This document shows, in pieces, positions 33,204 to 41,670 of a stretch of DNA of 64,000 nucleotides. A program made the translations under genes and the position numbers. This stretch comes from Streptomyces fulvoviolaceus (GTDB lineage Bacteria > Actinomycetota > Actinomycetes > Streptomycetales > Streptomycetaceae). Location: contig NZ_JOEY01000011.1 of NCBI RefSeq assembly GCF_000718165.1, forward strand, positions 1 to 64,000, in the 5' to 3' direction. Below the pieces are notes generated by a model that saw only the letters and a program-made list of their open reading frames with translations, was not told where the DNA came from and did not search any database. The number at the start of each line of letters is the position of its first letter. Within the stretch, counting starts at the first letter, position 1.

Positions 33204-34669
33204 CCCGATGCGGATGTTCCCTGCTGCATCGCCACGGCCAGCGCATGCTCCGTGAGCCGCTCCCCGTGCACCTCACCGGTGAGCCGCCCGCGGACGAACA
33301 CCAGCACCCGGTCGCACACCTCCGTCAGCTCGGCGAGGTCGGTCGACGCGATCAGCACGGCCGCACCGCCCGCCGCCAACTCCCCGACGATACGGTGCAT
33401 TTCGCCTCGCACGCCGACGTCGACGCCCCGCGTCGGATCGTCCAGGACCACGATCCTCGGCTCGGTCGCGAGCCACTTCGCGAAGACGACCTTCTGCTGG
33501 TTGCCGCCGGACAGCCGGGCCACCAGGTCGTACGGCCCTCCGCGCAGCCGCAGACGCTCCGTCAGATCGACGGTGCGCCGCACAAGTTCGGACCGCGAGG
33601 GCACGAACCCGCCCCGCCCCAGCGCCAGCCAGCTCACCGCGGTGGTGTTCTCCCACACCGTACGGTCCACCATCAGCCCGTACCGTTTCCGGTCGCTCGG
33701 CACGAAGGCGACGCCCGCCCGGACCGCGTCCCGCAGCGAGTGCGGCCGGCCGTGGCCGCCGATGTCCACCCGGCCCGCCGAGACCGCCGTACGCCCGCAC
33801 ACCACCTCCAACGCGCTGAGATGCCCGGCCCCTTGGAGTCCGGCGACCCCGACGACCTCACCGGCCCGTACGGTGAAGGTCACGTCCGCGAGCTTCCCCG
33901 GCACGCTCACCTCGGACAGCACCACCGGCGGCGGCAGATCGACCACGGTGCGCGACCGACGTGGCGGCTGCTCGGGGCGGCCGCCCAGCATCGCCGACAC
34001 CAGCTCGGGCACGTCGACCTCCTGTCGGCGCACCCCGGCCAGCGCGACCTGCCCGTCCCGCAGGACGGTCACGCGCTGCGCGAAGCGCATCACCTCCTCC
34101 AGGAAGTGGGTGACGTACAGGACGGCGATGCCCCGCCCGGTGAGGGTGTGCAGGACCCGTTCGAGACGGTCCACGGCGGCGGCCGGGAGCGCCGAGGTGG
34201 GCTCGTCGAGGATCAGCAGCCGGGGCCGGCGCAGCACGGCCCGGGCGATCTCGGTCAACTGCTGGTCGGCGAGGGTGAGTTCACCGAGCTCCATACCGAG
34301 GTCGGCGTCCAGGCCCAGTTCGGCGAGGACCGGCCGGGCCGCTCGATCCATGGCGCCCCGGTCGAGCAGGCCGAGGCGGCGCGGCGGCTGGTGCGGGAAG
34401 AGGTTCTCCCGCACGGTGAGGTCGGGGAACAGGCTCAACTCCTGGGACACGGCGGCGATCCGGGTGTCCTTGGCCAGCCGCACCGCCCCCTCGTCGGCCG
34501 CCAGCGCCCCGGACAGGATCCTCACCAGCGTCGACTTGCCCGCGCCGTTCTCGCCGACCAGGGCGTGCACCTCACCGCCGCGCAGCCGGATACCCGCCCC
34601 GTCCAGAGCCCGGACGCCGCCGTACGACTTGACCAGGCCCTGTGCCACGAGGATGTCGCCGTACGTCAT
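33200..34669 (-). CDS. ribose-type sugar ABC importer, ATP-binding subunit (double NBD)
   Basis: 489 aa, two fused ATPase domains as in RbsA/XylG. First NBD is intact: GENGAGKST (39-47), signature LTLADQQLTEIARAVLRR-like region and ILDEPTSAL. The second NBD has the usual degenerate Walker A (GLQGAGHLS, Lys replaced) and an intact LSGGNQQKVVFAKWL signature. It starts 1 bp after the binding-protein gene stops, so it is the last gene of the permease - binding protein - ATPase operon. Substrate probably a pentose or other small polyol; not determinable. Confidence 0.9.
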   Translation of the reverse strand: MTYGDILVAQGLVKSYGGVRALDGAGIRLRGGEVHALVGENGAGKSTLVRILSGALAADEGAVRLAKDTRIAAVSQELSLFPDLTVRENLFPHQPPRRLGLLDRGAMDRAARPVLAELGLDADLGMELGELTLADQQLTEIARAVLRRPRLLILDEPTSALPAAAVDRLERVLHTLTGRGIAVLYVTHFLEEVMRFAQRVTVLRDGQVALAGVRRQEVDVPELVSAMLGGRPEQPPRRSRTVVDLPPPVVLSEVSVPGKLADVTFTVRAGEVVGVAGLQGAGHLSALEVVCGRTAVSAGRVDIGGHGRPHSLRDAVRAGVAFVPSDRKRYGLMVDRTVWENTTAVSWLALGRGGFVPSRSELVRRTVDLTERLRLRGGPYDLVARLSGGNQQKVVFAKWLATEPRIVVLDDPTRGVDVGVRGEMHRIVGELAAGGAAVLIASTDLAELTEVCDRVLVFVRGRLTGEVHGERLTEHALAVAMQQGTSASG

Positions 34670-34670
34670 C

Positions 34671-35729
34671 TCAGCGCGCGTCCTTCAGGGGATGCATCTG
34701 CCCTTCCTGGTCGCCGAGGAGCTTGTCGATCGTCGGCTTGTACCAGTCGTACGCCGCCTTCGCGGACTTCTGCCGGGTGATGATCTCGTCGATGTTGGAG
34801 GAGTCGACGACCCCGCCGGGAGACAGGAACCACCCGTCGGGCAGCTTGCCGTCCTTCTCGCGCACCGACTCGATCAGCATCGCCGTGGACAAATAGCCCT
34901 TGAGGAAGTGCTGCGGGTCGATGGTGACGAAGTTCGAGCCGTCCTTGACCGCGTCGAGCGTCTTCGGGTCGACGTCGAAGCCGGCGGTCAGCCACTTGCC
35001 GTTCTTCGCCTTCTTGATCTTGGCGAGGTTGTAGCTGTCGGCGTCGCCGACACCGAGGAAGGCGAGCGCGTTCGGGTGCGCGTTGACCTGTGAGGACCAG
35101 GAGCTGTAGTTCTGACCGGGATCGCTGTACGTCTGGAAGGGGCCGACGATCTTGACGTTCGGCGCCTCCTTCTCGAACGTGTCGGCGATGCCCTTCGCCC
35201 GGTTGTCCAGCACCGGCGTCCCGGGGTTGGGCACCCCGATGGCGACCTCGCCCTTCGGGTCGTCGCCCAGCTTCTTCAGTGCCTCCTTCGCCATCAACTC
35301 GCCCAGCGCGTAGTTGTCGTTGCCGACGTAGAAGGTGACCTTGCTGCCGTCGGTGGGGGAGGTGTCCAGGGCGACGATCGGGATGCCCTTGTCCACGGCC
35401 TGGGCGGCGGGGCGGGTGAAGATCGGCGGGTCGAGGTTCTCCAGGACGATGCCGTCCTTGGCGCGGGTGGTGAGGTTCTGGAAGAGCTGCACCTCGGCGG
35501 GCCCGTCCGTGTTGGGCGGGCCGACGGCCTTGAAGTTCACGTCTCCCGCGTGGCTCGCGGCGCTCTCGGCACCGAGCACCATCTCGTGGGCGAAGTTGAG
35601 CGAGATGTTGGCCACGGCGATGCCCATGTTGAGCTCACCGCCGCCCTTGCCACTGGAGGCGCTCTCCCCGCACGCGACGGCGGTCAGCAGGACCAGCGCG
35701 GCGGGCAGCGTCAGCATTCGGCGGTGCAT
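34671..35729 (-). CDS. sugar ABC transporter substrate-binding lipoprotein (RbsB-like)
   Basis: 352 aa. Signal sequence with a lipobox ending at Cys20 (TAVACGES). Periplasmic-binding-protein family 1 fold: IAVANISLNFAHEMVLGAE, GIVLENLDPP, IPIVALDTSP, YVGNDNYALGELMAKEAL, KWLTAGFDVDP. Binds a sugar outside the membrane for the cognate importer. ATG at 35729 behind GGAGG is preferred over the GTG at 35753. Middle gene of the operon; the gap to the permease gene is 91 bp. Confidence 0.9.
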   Translation of the reverse strand: MHRRMLTLPAALVLLTAVACGESASSGKGGGELNMGIAVANISLNFAHEMVLGAESAASHAGDVNFKAVGPPNTDGPAEVQLFQNLTTRAKDGIVLENLDPPIFTRPAAQAVDKGIPIVALDTSPTDGSKVTFYVGNDNYALGELMAKEALKKLGDDPKGEVAIGVPNPGTPVLDNRAKGIADTFEKEAPNVKIVGPFQTYSDPGQNYSSWSSQVNAHPNALAFLGVGDADSYNLAKIKKAKNGKWLTAGFDVDPKTLDAVKDGSNFVTIDPQHFLKGYLSTAMLIESVREKDGKLPDGWFLSPGGVVDSSNIDEIITRQKSAKAAYDWYKPTIDKLLGDQEGQMHPLKDAR

Positions 35730-35820
35730 CACGGCCTCCAAGGAGCGGCTCACGGGGGTGGATCGGGGGCTTCGCGCGCGGGGGGTTGGGCTGGGTCACT
35801 GCTCAGGCTTGTCGGGGCGT

Positions 35821-36852
35821 TCACTTGTCACGGCGGCGTCCGGTCCGCCGCAGCACGCTGTCGGCCGCGACGGCGACGAGGATGACCCCGCCGGTCGCGA
35901 ACGACGTCCAGTTGATGGGTATTTCGAAGAACACGAGCCCGGCGGCGACGACCGAAAGGATCATTGCCCCGGCCACCGCGCCGACGACCGAGCCGCGTCC
36001 CCCGGCCAGCGGGGTGCCGCCGATGATGCAGGCGGCGATGGCCTGGAGTTCGTAGCCCTGTCCCAGCGTCGGGTCGCCGGCGCCGTAGAAGGCGAGGGCC
36101 AGCGCGGCGGCGCACGCCGTGGTCAGCCCGGACAGGCCCAGGGCCTGGATGCGGGTGCGGACCACCGGGATGCCGCTGAAGGCGGCGGCGTCCGGATTGG
36201 AGCCGATCGCCCGCACCCGAGCGCCGAAACGGGTGCGGGCGAGCACCACCGCCAGCACGGCCACCACCGTGAGCAGCACCCACAGCGCGAACGGCACGCC
36301 GCCGGGATCCCCGCCCGCGAAGGTGAAGAACGAGTCGTTCAGCGGCAGGTCCGTGATCTGCTTGCCGTCCGCGAGCGCGAGCCCGACACCCCGGTAGAGC
36401 ATCAGCGTGCCCAGCGTCACGATGAACGACGGCAGCGCGAGCAGCGTCGTGACCAGCGCGTTGAACACCCCCAGGGCGATGCCGGTGACCAGCATCACCG
36501 GCACCGCCAGCCAGGGCGTCGTCCCGTCCCGGACCACCAACGCCCCGACGACCAGACACATCGCGTACGTGCCGCCCACCGACAGATCGACCTCGCGCAT
36601 GGCGAGCGCGAAGACCATCCCGCAGGCCATCAGCGAGATGTAGACGGAGTTGTGGGCGGTGGACAGCAGGTTGTCGGTGTCGAGGAAGTCCGGGTACGGG
36701 ATGCCGATCCCGGCGATCAGCAGCCCCAGCACGATCAGTACGCCGAGCTCGTCCCGTACCAGCCGGCGCGGCAACGGCCGCCACCGGCGCGGCCCGCCAC
36801 CCTGATCGCGGGCGCGCTCGGCGTCGTCCACGGCACGCTCGGTCTCGGTCAT
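35821..36852 (-). CDS. sugar ABC transporter permease (RbsC-like)
   Basis: 343 aa with a polar N-terminal 35 residues and about ten hydrophobic helices. Contains the branched-chain/ribose permease blocks MREVDLSVGGTYAM, LPSFIVTLGTLMLYRGV, GSNPDAAAFSGIPV and IIGGTPLAGGRGSVVGAVAGA. One permease subunit probably homodimerises. ATG at 36852 follows GGAG; first gene of the importer operon. It is divergent from an SDR dehydrogenase, with a palindrome in the 146-bp gap that may control both. Confidence 0.9.
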   Translation of the reverse strand: MTETERAVDDAERARDQGGGPRRWRPLPRRLVRDELGVLIVLGLLIAGIGIPYPDFLDTDNLLSTAHNSVYISLMACGMVFALAMREVDLSVGGTYAMCLVVGALVVRDGTTPWLAVPVMLVTGIALGVFNALVTTLLALPSFIVTLGTLMLYRGVGLALADGKQITDLPLNDSFFTFAGGDPGGVPFALWVLLTVVAVLAVVLARTRFGARVRAIGSNPDAAAFSGIPVVRTRIQALGLSGLTTACAAALALAFYGAGDPTLGQGYELQAIAACIIGGTPLAGGRGSVVGAVAGAMILSVVAAGLVFFEIPINWTSFATGGVILVAVAADSVLRRTGRRRDK

Positions 36853-36973
36853 CGGGCACGGCTCCGGTACGACAGCAGCTGGGACCTGACTTGGGGTCGC
36901 CCGCAGCGTCGGCCCCACGGCCCCGGACAGCAACAAGGGCGTTCCAGCGAGTGAAATGGGCCCTTGCCGAGCG

Positions 36974-36987
36974 GCTGACCGGTCAGC
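36974..36987. promoter_or_regulatory. GCTGACC/GGTCAGC palindrome between importer operon and SDR gene
   Basis: A perfect 14-bp palindrome ending 11 bp before the SDR start. A second pair, CAAGGGC at 36934-36940 and GCCCTTG at 36960-36966, lies in the same divergent gap. The close distance to the SDR ATG (no Shine-Dalgarno) suggests a repressor site over the promoter. Confidence 0.45.
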
Positions 36988-36998
36988 ACACTCGGCGC

Positions 36999-37724
36999 AT
37001 GGAGACGCGTACCGCCCTGGTGACCGGAGCGGCACAGGGCCTCGGGCAGGAGTTCGCCGTCGCGCTCGCCGGGCGCGGCTACCGGGTCGCCGGCCTCGAT
37101 CTCATCCCCCAGCCGGGGACCGCCGGAATGATCCTGGACTACGTGGAGTTGGTCGGAGACGTCAGCGACGCCGCCACCGTCGAGGAGGGGTTGGAGCGCG
37201 TCATCGACCAGTTCGGCGCGCTGCACGTCGTCGTGAACAACGCGGGCGTGTACCCCGCGAAACCCTTCGAGGAGACGACAGTTGAGGACTGGCGCCGGGT
37301 CATGCGCGTCAACCTGGAGGCGCCGTTCCTGGTGACCCGGGCTGCCCTGCCGTATCTGAAGGCGGCCGGCTGGGGCCGGATCGTCAACATCGCCTCGGCG
37401 GCCGTGTTCACCGCGCCCCCCACGATGGTCCCGTACGTCGCCTCGAAGATGGGCCTGATCGGCTTCACCCGCGCCCTGGCCTCGGCGCTGGCCCCGTACG
37501 ACATCACGGTCAACGCGATCGCGCCCAGCATGGTCCGCACCGCCACGGCCGAGCGGACGGTCGGCGCGGACGGCGGCTTCGAGGCCGTACGCGACGGGCA
37601 GGCCGTGGCGAGGATCCAGGAGCCGGCCGACCTGGTCTCGACGCTCCTCTATGTGGTGGACGAGGCAAGCGGCTTCCTGACCGGCCAGACCCTCAACGTG
37701 TCAGGCGGATCCGCCTACCTCTGA
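36999..37724 (+). CDS. SDR-family NAD(P)-dependent oxidoreductase
   Basis: 241 aa classical short-chain dehydrogenase: cofactor motif TGAAQGLG (10-17), NNAGVYP, catalytic Ser in IASAAVF, Tyr-x-x-x-Lys as YVASK, and NVSGG near the C-terminus. An Asp in GLDLIPQ after beta-2 favours NAD+. Likely oxidises a sugar or hydroxy acid brought in by the divergent ABC importer. ATG at 36999, probably leaderless. Ends overlapping the convergent MerR gene by 10 bp. Confidence 0.9.
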   Translation: METRTALVTGAAQGLGQEFAVALAGRGYRVAGLDLIPQPGTAGMILDYVELVGDVSDAATVEEGLERVIDQFGALHVVVNNAGVYPAKPFEETTVEDWRRVMRVNLEAPFLVTRAALPYLKAAGWGRIVNIASAAVFTAPPTMVPYVASKMGLIGFTRALASALAPYDITVNAIAPSMVRTATAERTVGADGGFEAVRDGQAVARIQEPADLVSTLLYVVDEASGFLTGQTLNVSGGSAYL

Positions 37725-38425
37725 GGGTCTGAGGTCCACTCCCGCAGTTCTTCCTTGAGCGACCGCTGAAAGGTCGTCAACAGGGCCTGCACGACCAGGG
37801 GTTCCATGTGCGCGGACAGGGACTTCACGTCCTGAGCGTCGCGTTCGGAGACCTCGCCCCGGAAGAGCTCCGCCAACTCGTGGGCGGCGGCCCGCGAGTG
37901 CTCGATGAGGACCTTCCGCGAGGCGAGGATCGCCTCCTGCGACAGCGGTACGTCGAGCAGCCGCACGCCCAGCCGGAGCAGCCCCAGGTCGACGCGATAC
38001 GCATCCCCGTCCCCCGTGACCACGGTCATCGCGGCGAGCCGCTCGATCTCGTCGTCGCTCAGGACCCGCCCCGCCCGCCGCCCGAGCTCCTCCCGCGACA
38101 CCGTCTCCACAACGTCGGGCGCCCAGGAGGCCACCACGGCCTGGTGGATGGCGAGGCCGTGCGCGCTCAGATCCGCCGGCAGCTGCTGCATGTACCGCTC
38201 GATCGCCGCCAGCGTCATCCCCTGGTGCTGCAGCTCCTCGATCAGCGCCAGCCGCGCCAGGTGCTCCCCGCCGTAGTGCCCCACGCGCCGCGCACCGATC
38301 ACCGGCGGCGGCAGCAGCCCCCTGGTCCCGTAGAAACGGACCGTACGGACCGTGACCCCCGCCCGCGCGGCCAGCTCGTCGATCGTGAGGGTCGGCTCCC
38401 CGATGTCGGTGGGTTCGGTCGTCAT
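37715..38425 (-). CDS. MerR-family transcriptional regulator
   Basis: 236 aa. N-terminal MerR domain: LTIDELAARAGVTVRTVRFYGTRGLL (residues 13-38) and wing RVGHYGGEHLARLALI, then a 150-residue helical effector region without the cysteine pairs of metal sensors. Ligand unknown. ATG at 38425. A near-perfect palindrome (38441-38461) begins 16 bp upstream, in the divergent gap shared with the macro-domain gene, so it likely controls both itself and the macro-domain/kinase pair. Confidence 0.88.
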   Translation of the reverse strand: MTTEPTDIGEPTLTIDELAARAGVTVRTVRFYGTRGLLPPPVIGARRVGHYGGEHLARLALIEELQHQGMTLAAIERYMQQLPADLSAHGLAIHQAVVASWAPDVVETVSREELGRRAGRVLSDDEIERLAAMTVVTGDGDAYRVDLGLLRLGVRLLDVPLSQEAILASRKVLIEHSRAAAHELAELFRGEVSERDAQDVKSLSAHMEPLVVQALLTTFQRSLKEELREWTSDPQR

Positions 38426-38440
38426 GTGCAGCAGTATCGC

Positions 38441-38461
38441 TGTCACACCGGTGGTGTGACA
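38441..38461. promoter_or_regulatory. MerR-type operator TGTCACACC-GGT-GGTGTGACA
   Basis: Nine-base arms pair perfectly around a 3-base spacer, between the divergent MerR gene and the macro-domain gene. A second weaker pair, GACACCA (38458-38464) and TGGTGTC (38494-38500), overlaps the start of the macro-domain gene. MerR proteins bind such dyads between -10 and -35 elements. Confidence 0.65.
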
Positions 38462-38500
38462 CCAGGGGCCACTGTCAGTGGGGGCCTCTACGGTGGTGTC

Positions 38501-38989
38501 ATGTCGGGGATCTTGTACATCCGGGGTGACGCCACCGTTCCGTCGGTGAAGGGCGTCAAGCTGATCGCCCATGTCTGCAACGACATCGGGGGGTGGGGGA
38601 AGGGCTTCGTCCTGGCGATATCGCGGCGCTGGCCGGAGCCGGAGAAGGCGTACCGCGCCTGGCACCGCGCCCGCGCGTCGAACGACTTCGGGCTGGGCGC
38701 GGTCCAGTTCGTCCAGGTCGAGCCCTACGTGTGGGTGGCCAACATGGTCGGCCAGCGCGGCATCCGGACCGGGAGCAGGGGCGTCCCGGTTCGCTATGAG
38801 GCGATCGACACAGCACTGGGAGGGCTGGCGGAGAAAGCGGTCGAACTCGACGCGTCCGTGCACCTGCCGCGGATAGGGTGCGGTCTGGCCGGGGGCAAGT
38901 GGTCCCGCGTCGAGCCGTTGATCATCGAGCGGTTGGCGAAGCAGGGCATCGCCGTCACGGTCTACGACCACGGGGAGGCCCGGAGTTGA
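38501..38989 (+). CDS. macro-domain protein (ADP-ribose-binding/hydrolase family)
   Basis: 162 aa, a single macro domain: ILYIRGDATVP at the start, LIAHVCNDIGGWGKGFVLAISRRWP (ligand-binding loop with the Asn-Asp and Gly cluster) and HLPRIGCGLAGGKW (second loop). The arrangement is closest to TARG1/Poa1p-type proteins; the Asp used by human TARG1 in that second loop is Ala here, so phosphatase-like or other ADP-ribose chemistry is as likely as glycosidic hydrolysis. ATG at 38501. The stop overlaps the next start (TTGA), coupling it to a PfkB kinase. Regulated probably by the divergent MerR protein. Confidence 0.82.
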   Translation: MSGILYIRGDATVPSVKGVKLIAHVCNDIGGWGKGFVLAISRRWPEPEKAYRAWHRARASNDFGLGAVQFVQVEPYVWVANMVGQRGIRTGSRGVPVRYEAIDTALGGLAEKAVELDASVHLPRIGCGLAGGKWSRVEPLIIERLAKQGIAVTVYDHGEARS

Positions 38990-39888
38990 GCAAGGACACC
39001 GATGTCCTGGTACTGGGCGGCGCAGGCGTCGACACCATCGTGTACGTGCCTGAGTTGCCGCTGCCGTACGCCGACAGCTACATGATCGACTCCGGCATCC
39101 GCACCCGCGCCGGACAGACCGGGGACTTCGTCGCCGTAGGCCTGAGCGCCCTTGGCCTGCGCACCCACCACCTCGACCTGCTCGGCGATGACCCCGAGGG
39201 CGACCTGGTCCGCGCCCTGCACCGGGACCGGGGCATCGAGCTCACTGCCGTGCCCCAGCCCGCGGGGACCAAGCGCGCGGTGAACCTCGTAGGCCCCGAC
39301 GGCCGGCGCCTGTCCCTGTACGACACCAGCCGCGCCCACGCCGAGGACAGACTGCCGGAGCAGACCGTCTGGACCCTGGCCGAGGCGAGCCGTCACGTCC
39401 ACGTCTCGATCACTCACCCGTGCGCCCACGCCCTGCCCACCCTGCGCGAGACGGGTGTCACCATCTCCACCGACCTGCACGACTGGGACGGCGAGAACCC
39501 GTACCACGAGCCCTTCGCGTACACAGCCGACGTCGTCTTCCTCTCCGCGACCGCCCTGACCGACCCCGAGCGGACCATGCGCCACATCACCGAGCGGGGC
39601 AGAGCCGAGGTGGTCGTCGCCACCGACGGAGCCAAGGGCGCGTACCTGCTGGCCGACGGCGAGCTGACCCGCGTCCCGGCGGTGGCGCCGCCGAAGCCCG
39701 TGGTGGACACCAACGGCGCCGGCGACGCCTTCGCGGCCGCATTCCTCTACGGCCGGCTGACCGGCGAACCACCGCACCGGTGCGCCCTGTACGGCGCGGT
39801 GGCCGGCGCCCACGCCTGCACGATCCCGTCGACAGAGACGGACGCAATAGACCTGAACGAACTACTAACGCGCACTGCCACCCCCTAA
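38986..39888 (+). CDS. PfkB-family carbohydrate/nucleoside kinase
   Basis: 300 aa from the TTG at 38986 (CCGGAG upstream), overlapping the macro-domain stop by 4 bases. Ribokinase fold: LVLGGAGVDTIVYV, RAGQTGDFVAVGLSALG, GLRTHHLDLLGDD, ATDGAKGAYL, and the PfkB signature DTNGAGDAF with the catalytic Asp near residue 246. It phosphorylates a sugar or nucleoside hydroxyl. Coupling to an ADP-ribose-related protein suggests a ribose, ADP-ribose or nucleoside derivative; that is inference. The stop TAA lies inside the CCCCTAAGGGG of a dispersed repeat, so the last codons derive from it. Confidence 0.85.
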   Translation: MSKDTDVLVLGGAGVDTIVYVPELPLPYADSYMIDSGIRTRAGQTGDFVAVGLSALGLRTHHLDLLGDDPEGDLVRALHRDRGIELTAVPQPAGTKRAVNLVGPDGRRLSLYDTSRAHAEDRLPEQTVWTLAEASRHVHVSITHPCAHALPTLRETGVTISTDLHDWDGENPYHEPFAYTADVVFLSATALTDPERTMRHITERGRAEVVVATDGAKGAYLLADGELTRVPAVAPPKPVVDTNGAGDAFAAAFLYGRLTGEPPHRCALYGAVAGAHACTIPSTETDAIDLNELLTRTATP

Positions 39889-39930
39889 GGGGCGCGGGGA
39901 ACTGCGCGACAAGCCACGACGCACCCGCAG
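39882..39930. repeat. 49-bp dispersed intergenic repeat, copy 1
   Basis: Begins CCCCTAAGGGGCGCGGGG and ends CACCCGCAG; about 90% identical to the copy at 50441-50490. I recall this unit downstream of many Streptomyces genes. Its first palindrome provides the kinase stop codon. Confidence 0.7.
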
Positions 39931-39968
39931 CCGCCCGACAACACAAGGCGGCACAACCCGCGGCGCGC

Positions 39969-41465
39969 TCAGCGCTCGTGCACGTCATTCGTCGCGGCGA
40001 TCTTCTTCCACGACCTCGGCTGCACGGGCGGCGCAACCACCCCCTTCGCGATGGACGCACCCCGCGCCGCGGGAGCCGCCGGCTTCGACGGCTGGAACAG
40101 CCACGTGTCGAACACCGCCGACAGCGACTGCCCCGACACCTCATCGGCGTACTTCTGGAAGTCGGCCACCGACGCGTTCCCGTACGCGTACTTCTCCGGC
40201 CACCCCTTCAGAACAGCGAAGAACGCCGCGTCCCCGATCTCGTTCCGCAGCGCCTGCAGAGCCAGCGCACCCCGGTCGTAGACGGCGATGTCGAACTGGT
40301 TCTCCGGCCCCGGATCCCCGGGCTCGACCGTCCAGAACGCGTCGTCGGCCGGATGCGCGGCGTACACGTAGTCGGCGAGTTCCTGCGCCGTACCCTCACC
40401 CTCGTGCTCGGACCACAGCCACTGCGCGTACCGCGCGAAGCCCTCGTTGATCCAGATGTCCTTCCATCCGGCGACGGACACGAGGTCTCCGTACCACTGG
40501 TGGGCCAGCTCGTGCACGACGACGGAGACGTTGGACCCGTTGGCGAACTGCCGCGGGCTGTAGAAGGGCCGGGTCTGCGTCTCCAGCGCGTACCCCGTGT
40601 CGGTGTTCGGCACATACCCGCCCAGCGCGTTGTACGGATACGGCCCGAAGTACCCGCTCAGCCAGTCCGCGATCTCCCCGGTCCGCTCGACGCTCGCCCG
40701 CGCCGCACCGTCGTTGTCGCCGAGATCCTTGCTGTAGGCGTTGATGACCGGAATCCCGCTCTCGGTCGTCCCGGTGGTGATGTCGAACTTGCCGACGGCC
40801 AACGTCGCGAGGTACGTGGCCTGCGGCTTGTTGGACCGCCAGTTGTAGCGGGTCCAGCCCAGCCGTGAACTCGTCGACTGGAGCGTGCCGTTGGAGATGG
40901 CCTGACTGCCGTCCGGGACAAGGACGGACACGTCGTACGTCGCCTTGTCGAGCGGATGGTCGTTGCTCGGGAACCACCACCAGGCCGACTCCGGCTCGTT
41001 CGCCCCGACACCGCCGTCCGGAGTCCGGTGCCAGCTCGTGAAGCCGTACGCCTGCTCGGACGAGGGCACCCCGCTGTAGCGCACCACGACGGTGACGGCC
41101 GAACCCTTGGCCAGCGGCGTCTTCGGCGTGATCTCCAGCTCGTGCTCGCCCGAGGTCGCGAAGGACGCCTTCACGCCGTTCACCCGCACCTCGCTCACGT
41201 CCAGCAGGAAGTCCAGGTTGAACCGGGACAGGTCCTGCGTGGTGCGGGCCAGCAGAGTCGCCGTGCCCTCCAACTCGTCCGTGGCCGGCTGGTACTTCAG
41301 CCGCAGGTCATAGTGGGAGACGTCGTATCCGCCATTGCCGTAGGCCGGGTAATAGGGGTCGCCGATGCCCGGTGCGCCGGGGGAGTAGCTCGCGGCCGAC
41401 GCCGGGATCGCCAGCAGGACGGACGCGGCGGCGAGTGCGCCGGGTGCCAGGATTCTGCGGTGCAC
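39969..41465 (-). CDS. secreted M1-family zinc aminopeptidase
   Basis: 498 aa, signal peptide about 1-25 (LAAASVLLAIPASAAS). Zinc site HELAH at 318-322 with third ligand Glu341 in NEGFA, 18 residues downstream; the GAMEN-like exopeptidase loop is replaced by TGYALETQ (290-297). N-terminal beta-saddle and catalytic domain only, shorter than PepN. GTG at 41465 follows TTGGAGC and is preferred over 41489. Cleaves N-terminal residues from peptides outside the cell. Divergent from the S15 peptidase gene. Confidence 0.9.
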   Translation of the reverse strand: MHRRILAPGALAAASVLLAIPASAASYSPGAPGIGDPYYPAYGNGGYDVSHYDLRLKYQPATDELEGTATLLARTTQDLSRFNLDFLLDVSEVRVNGVKASFATSGEHELEITPKTPLAKGSAVTVVVRYSGVPSSEQAYGFTSWHRTPDGGVGANEPESAWWWFPSNDHPLDKATYDVSVLVPDGSQAISNGTLQSTSSRLGWTRYNWRSNKPQATYLATLAVGKFDITTGTTESGIPVINAYSKDLGDNDGAARASVERTGEIADWLSGYFGPYPYNALGGYVPNTDTGYALETQTRPFYSPRQFANGSNVSVVVHELAHQWYGDLVSVAGWKDIWINEGFARYAQWLWSEHEGEGTAQELADYVYAAHPADDAFWTVEPGDPGPENQFDIAVYDRGALALQALRNEIGDAAFFAVLKGWPEKYAYGNASVADFQKYADEVSGQSLSAVFDTWLFQPSKPAAPAARGASIAKGVVAPPVQPRSWKKIAATNDVHER

Positions 41466-41670
41466 GAAAGCTCCAAGTCGTAGGGGCACGAAGTCTGTTC
41501 GAACCCTATTCAGTCCCTGTGAGCCCGCACGTGTCCACGGCCGCCCCTGTCACACGATCGCCATTCGGCCGTCATGGGCGATCAGGCGCCCCACGCACCT
41601 TTCCAGCCACACTCCCTCTGCCCCAAGCGGCCCTCTTTTGTACGGGAGTTGACCGCGTTACCGTCCGCGC

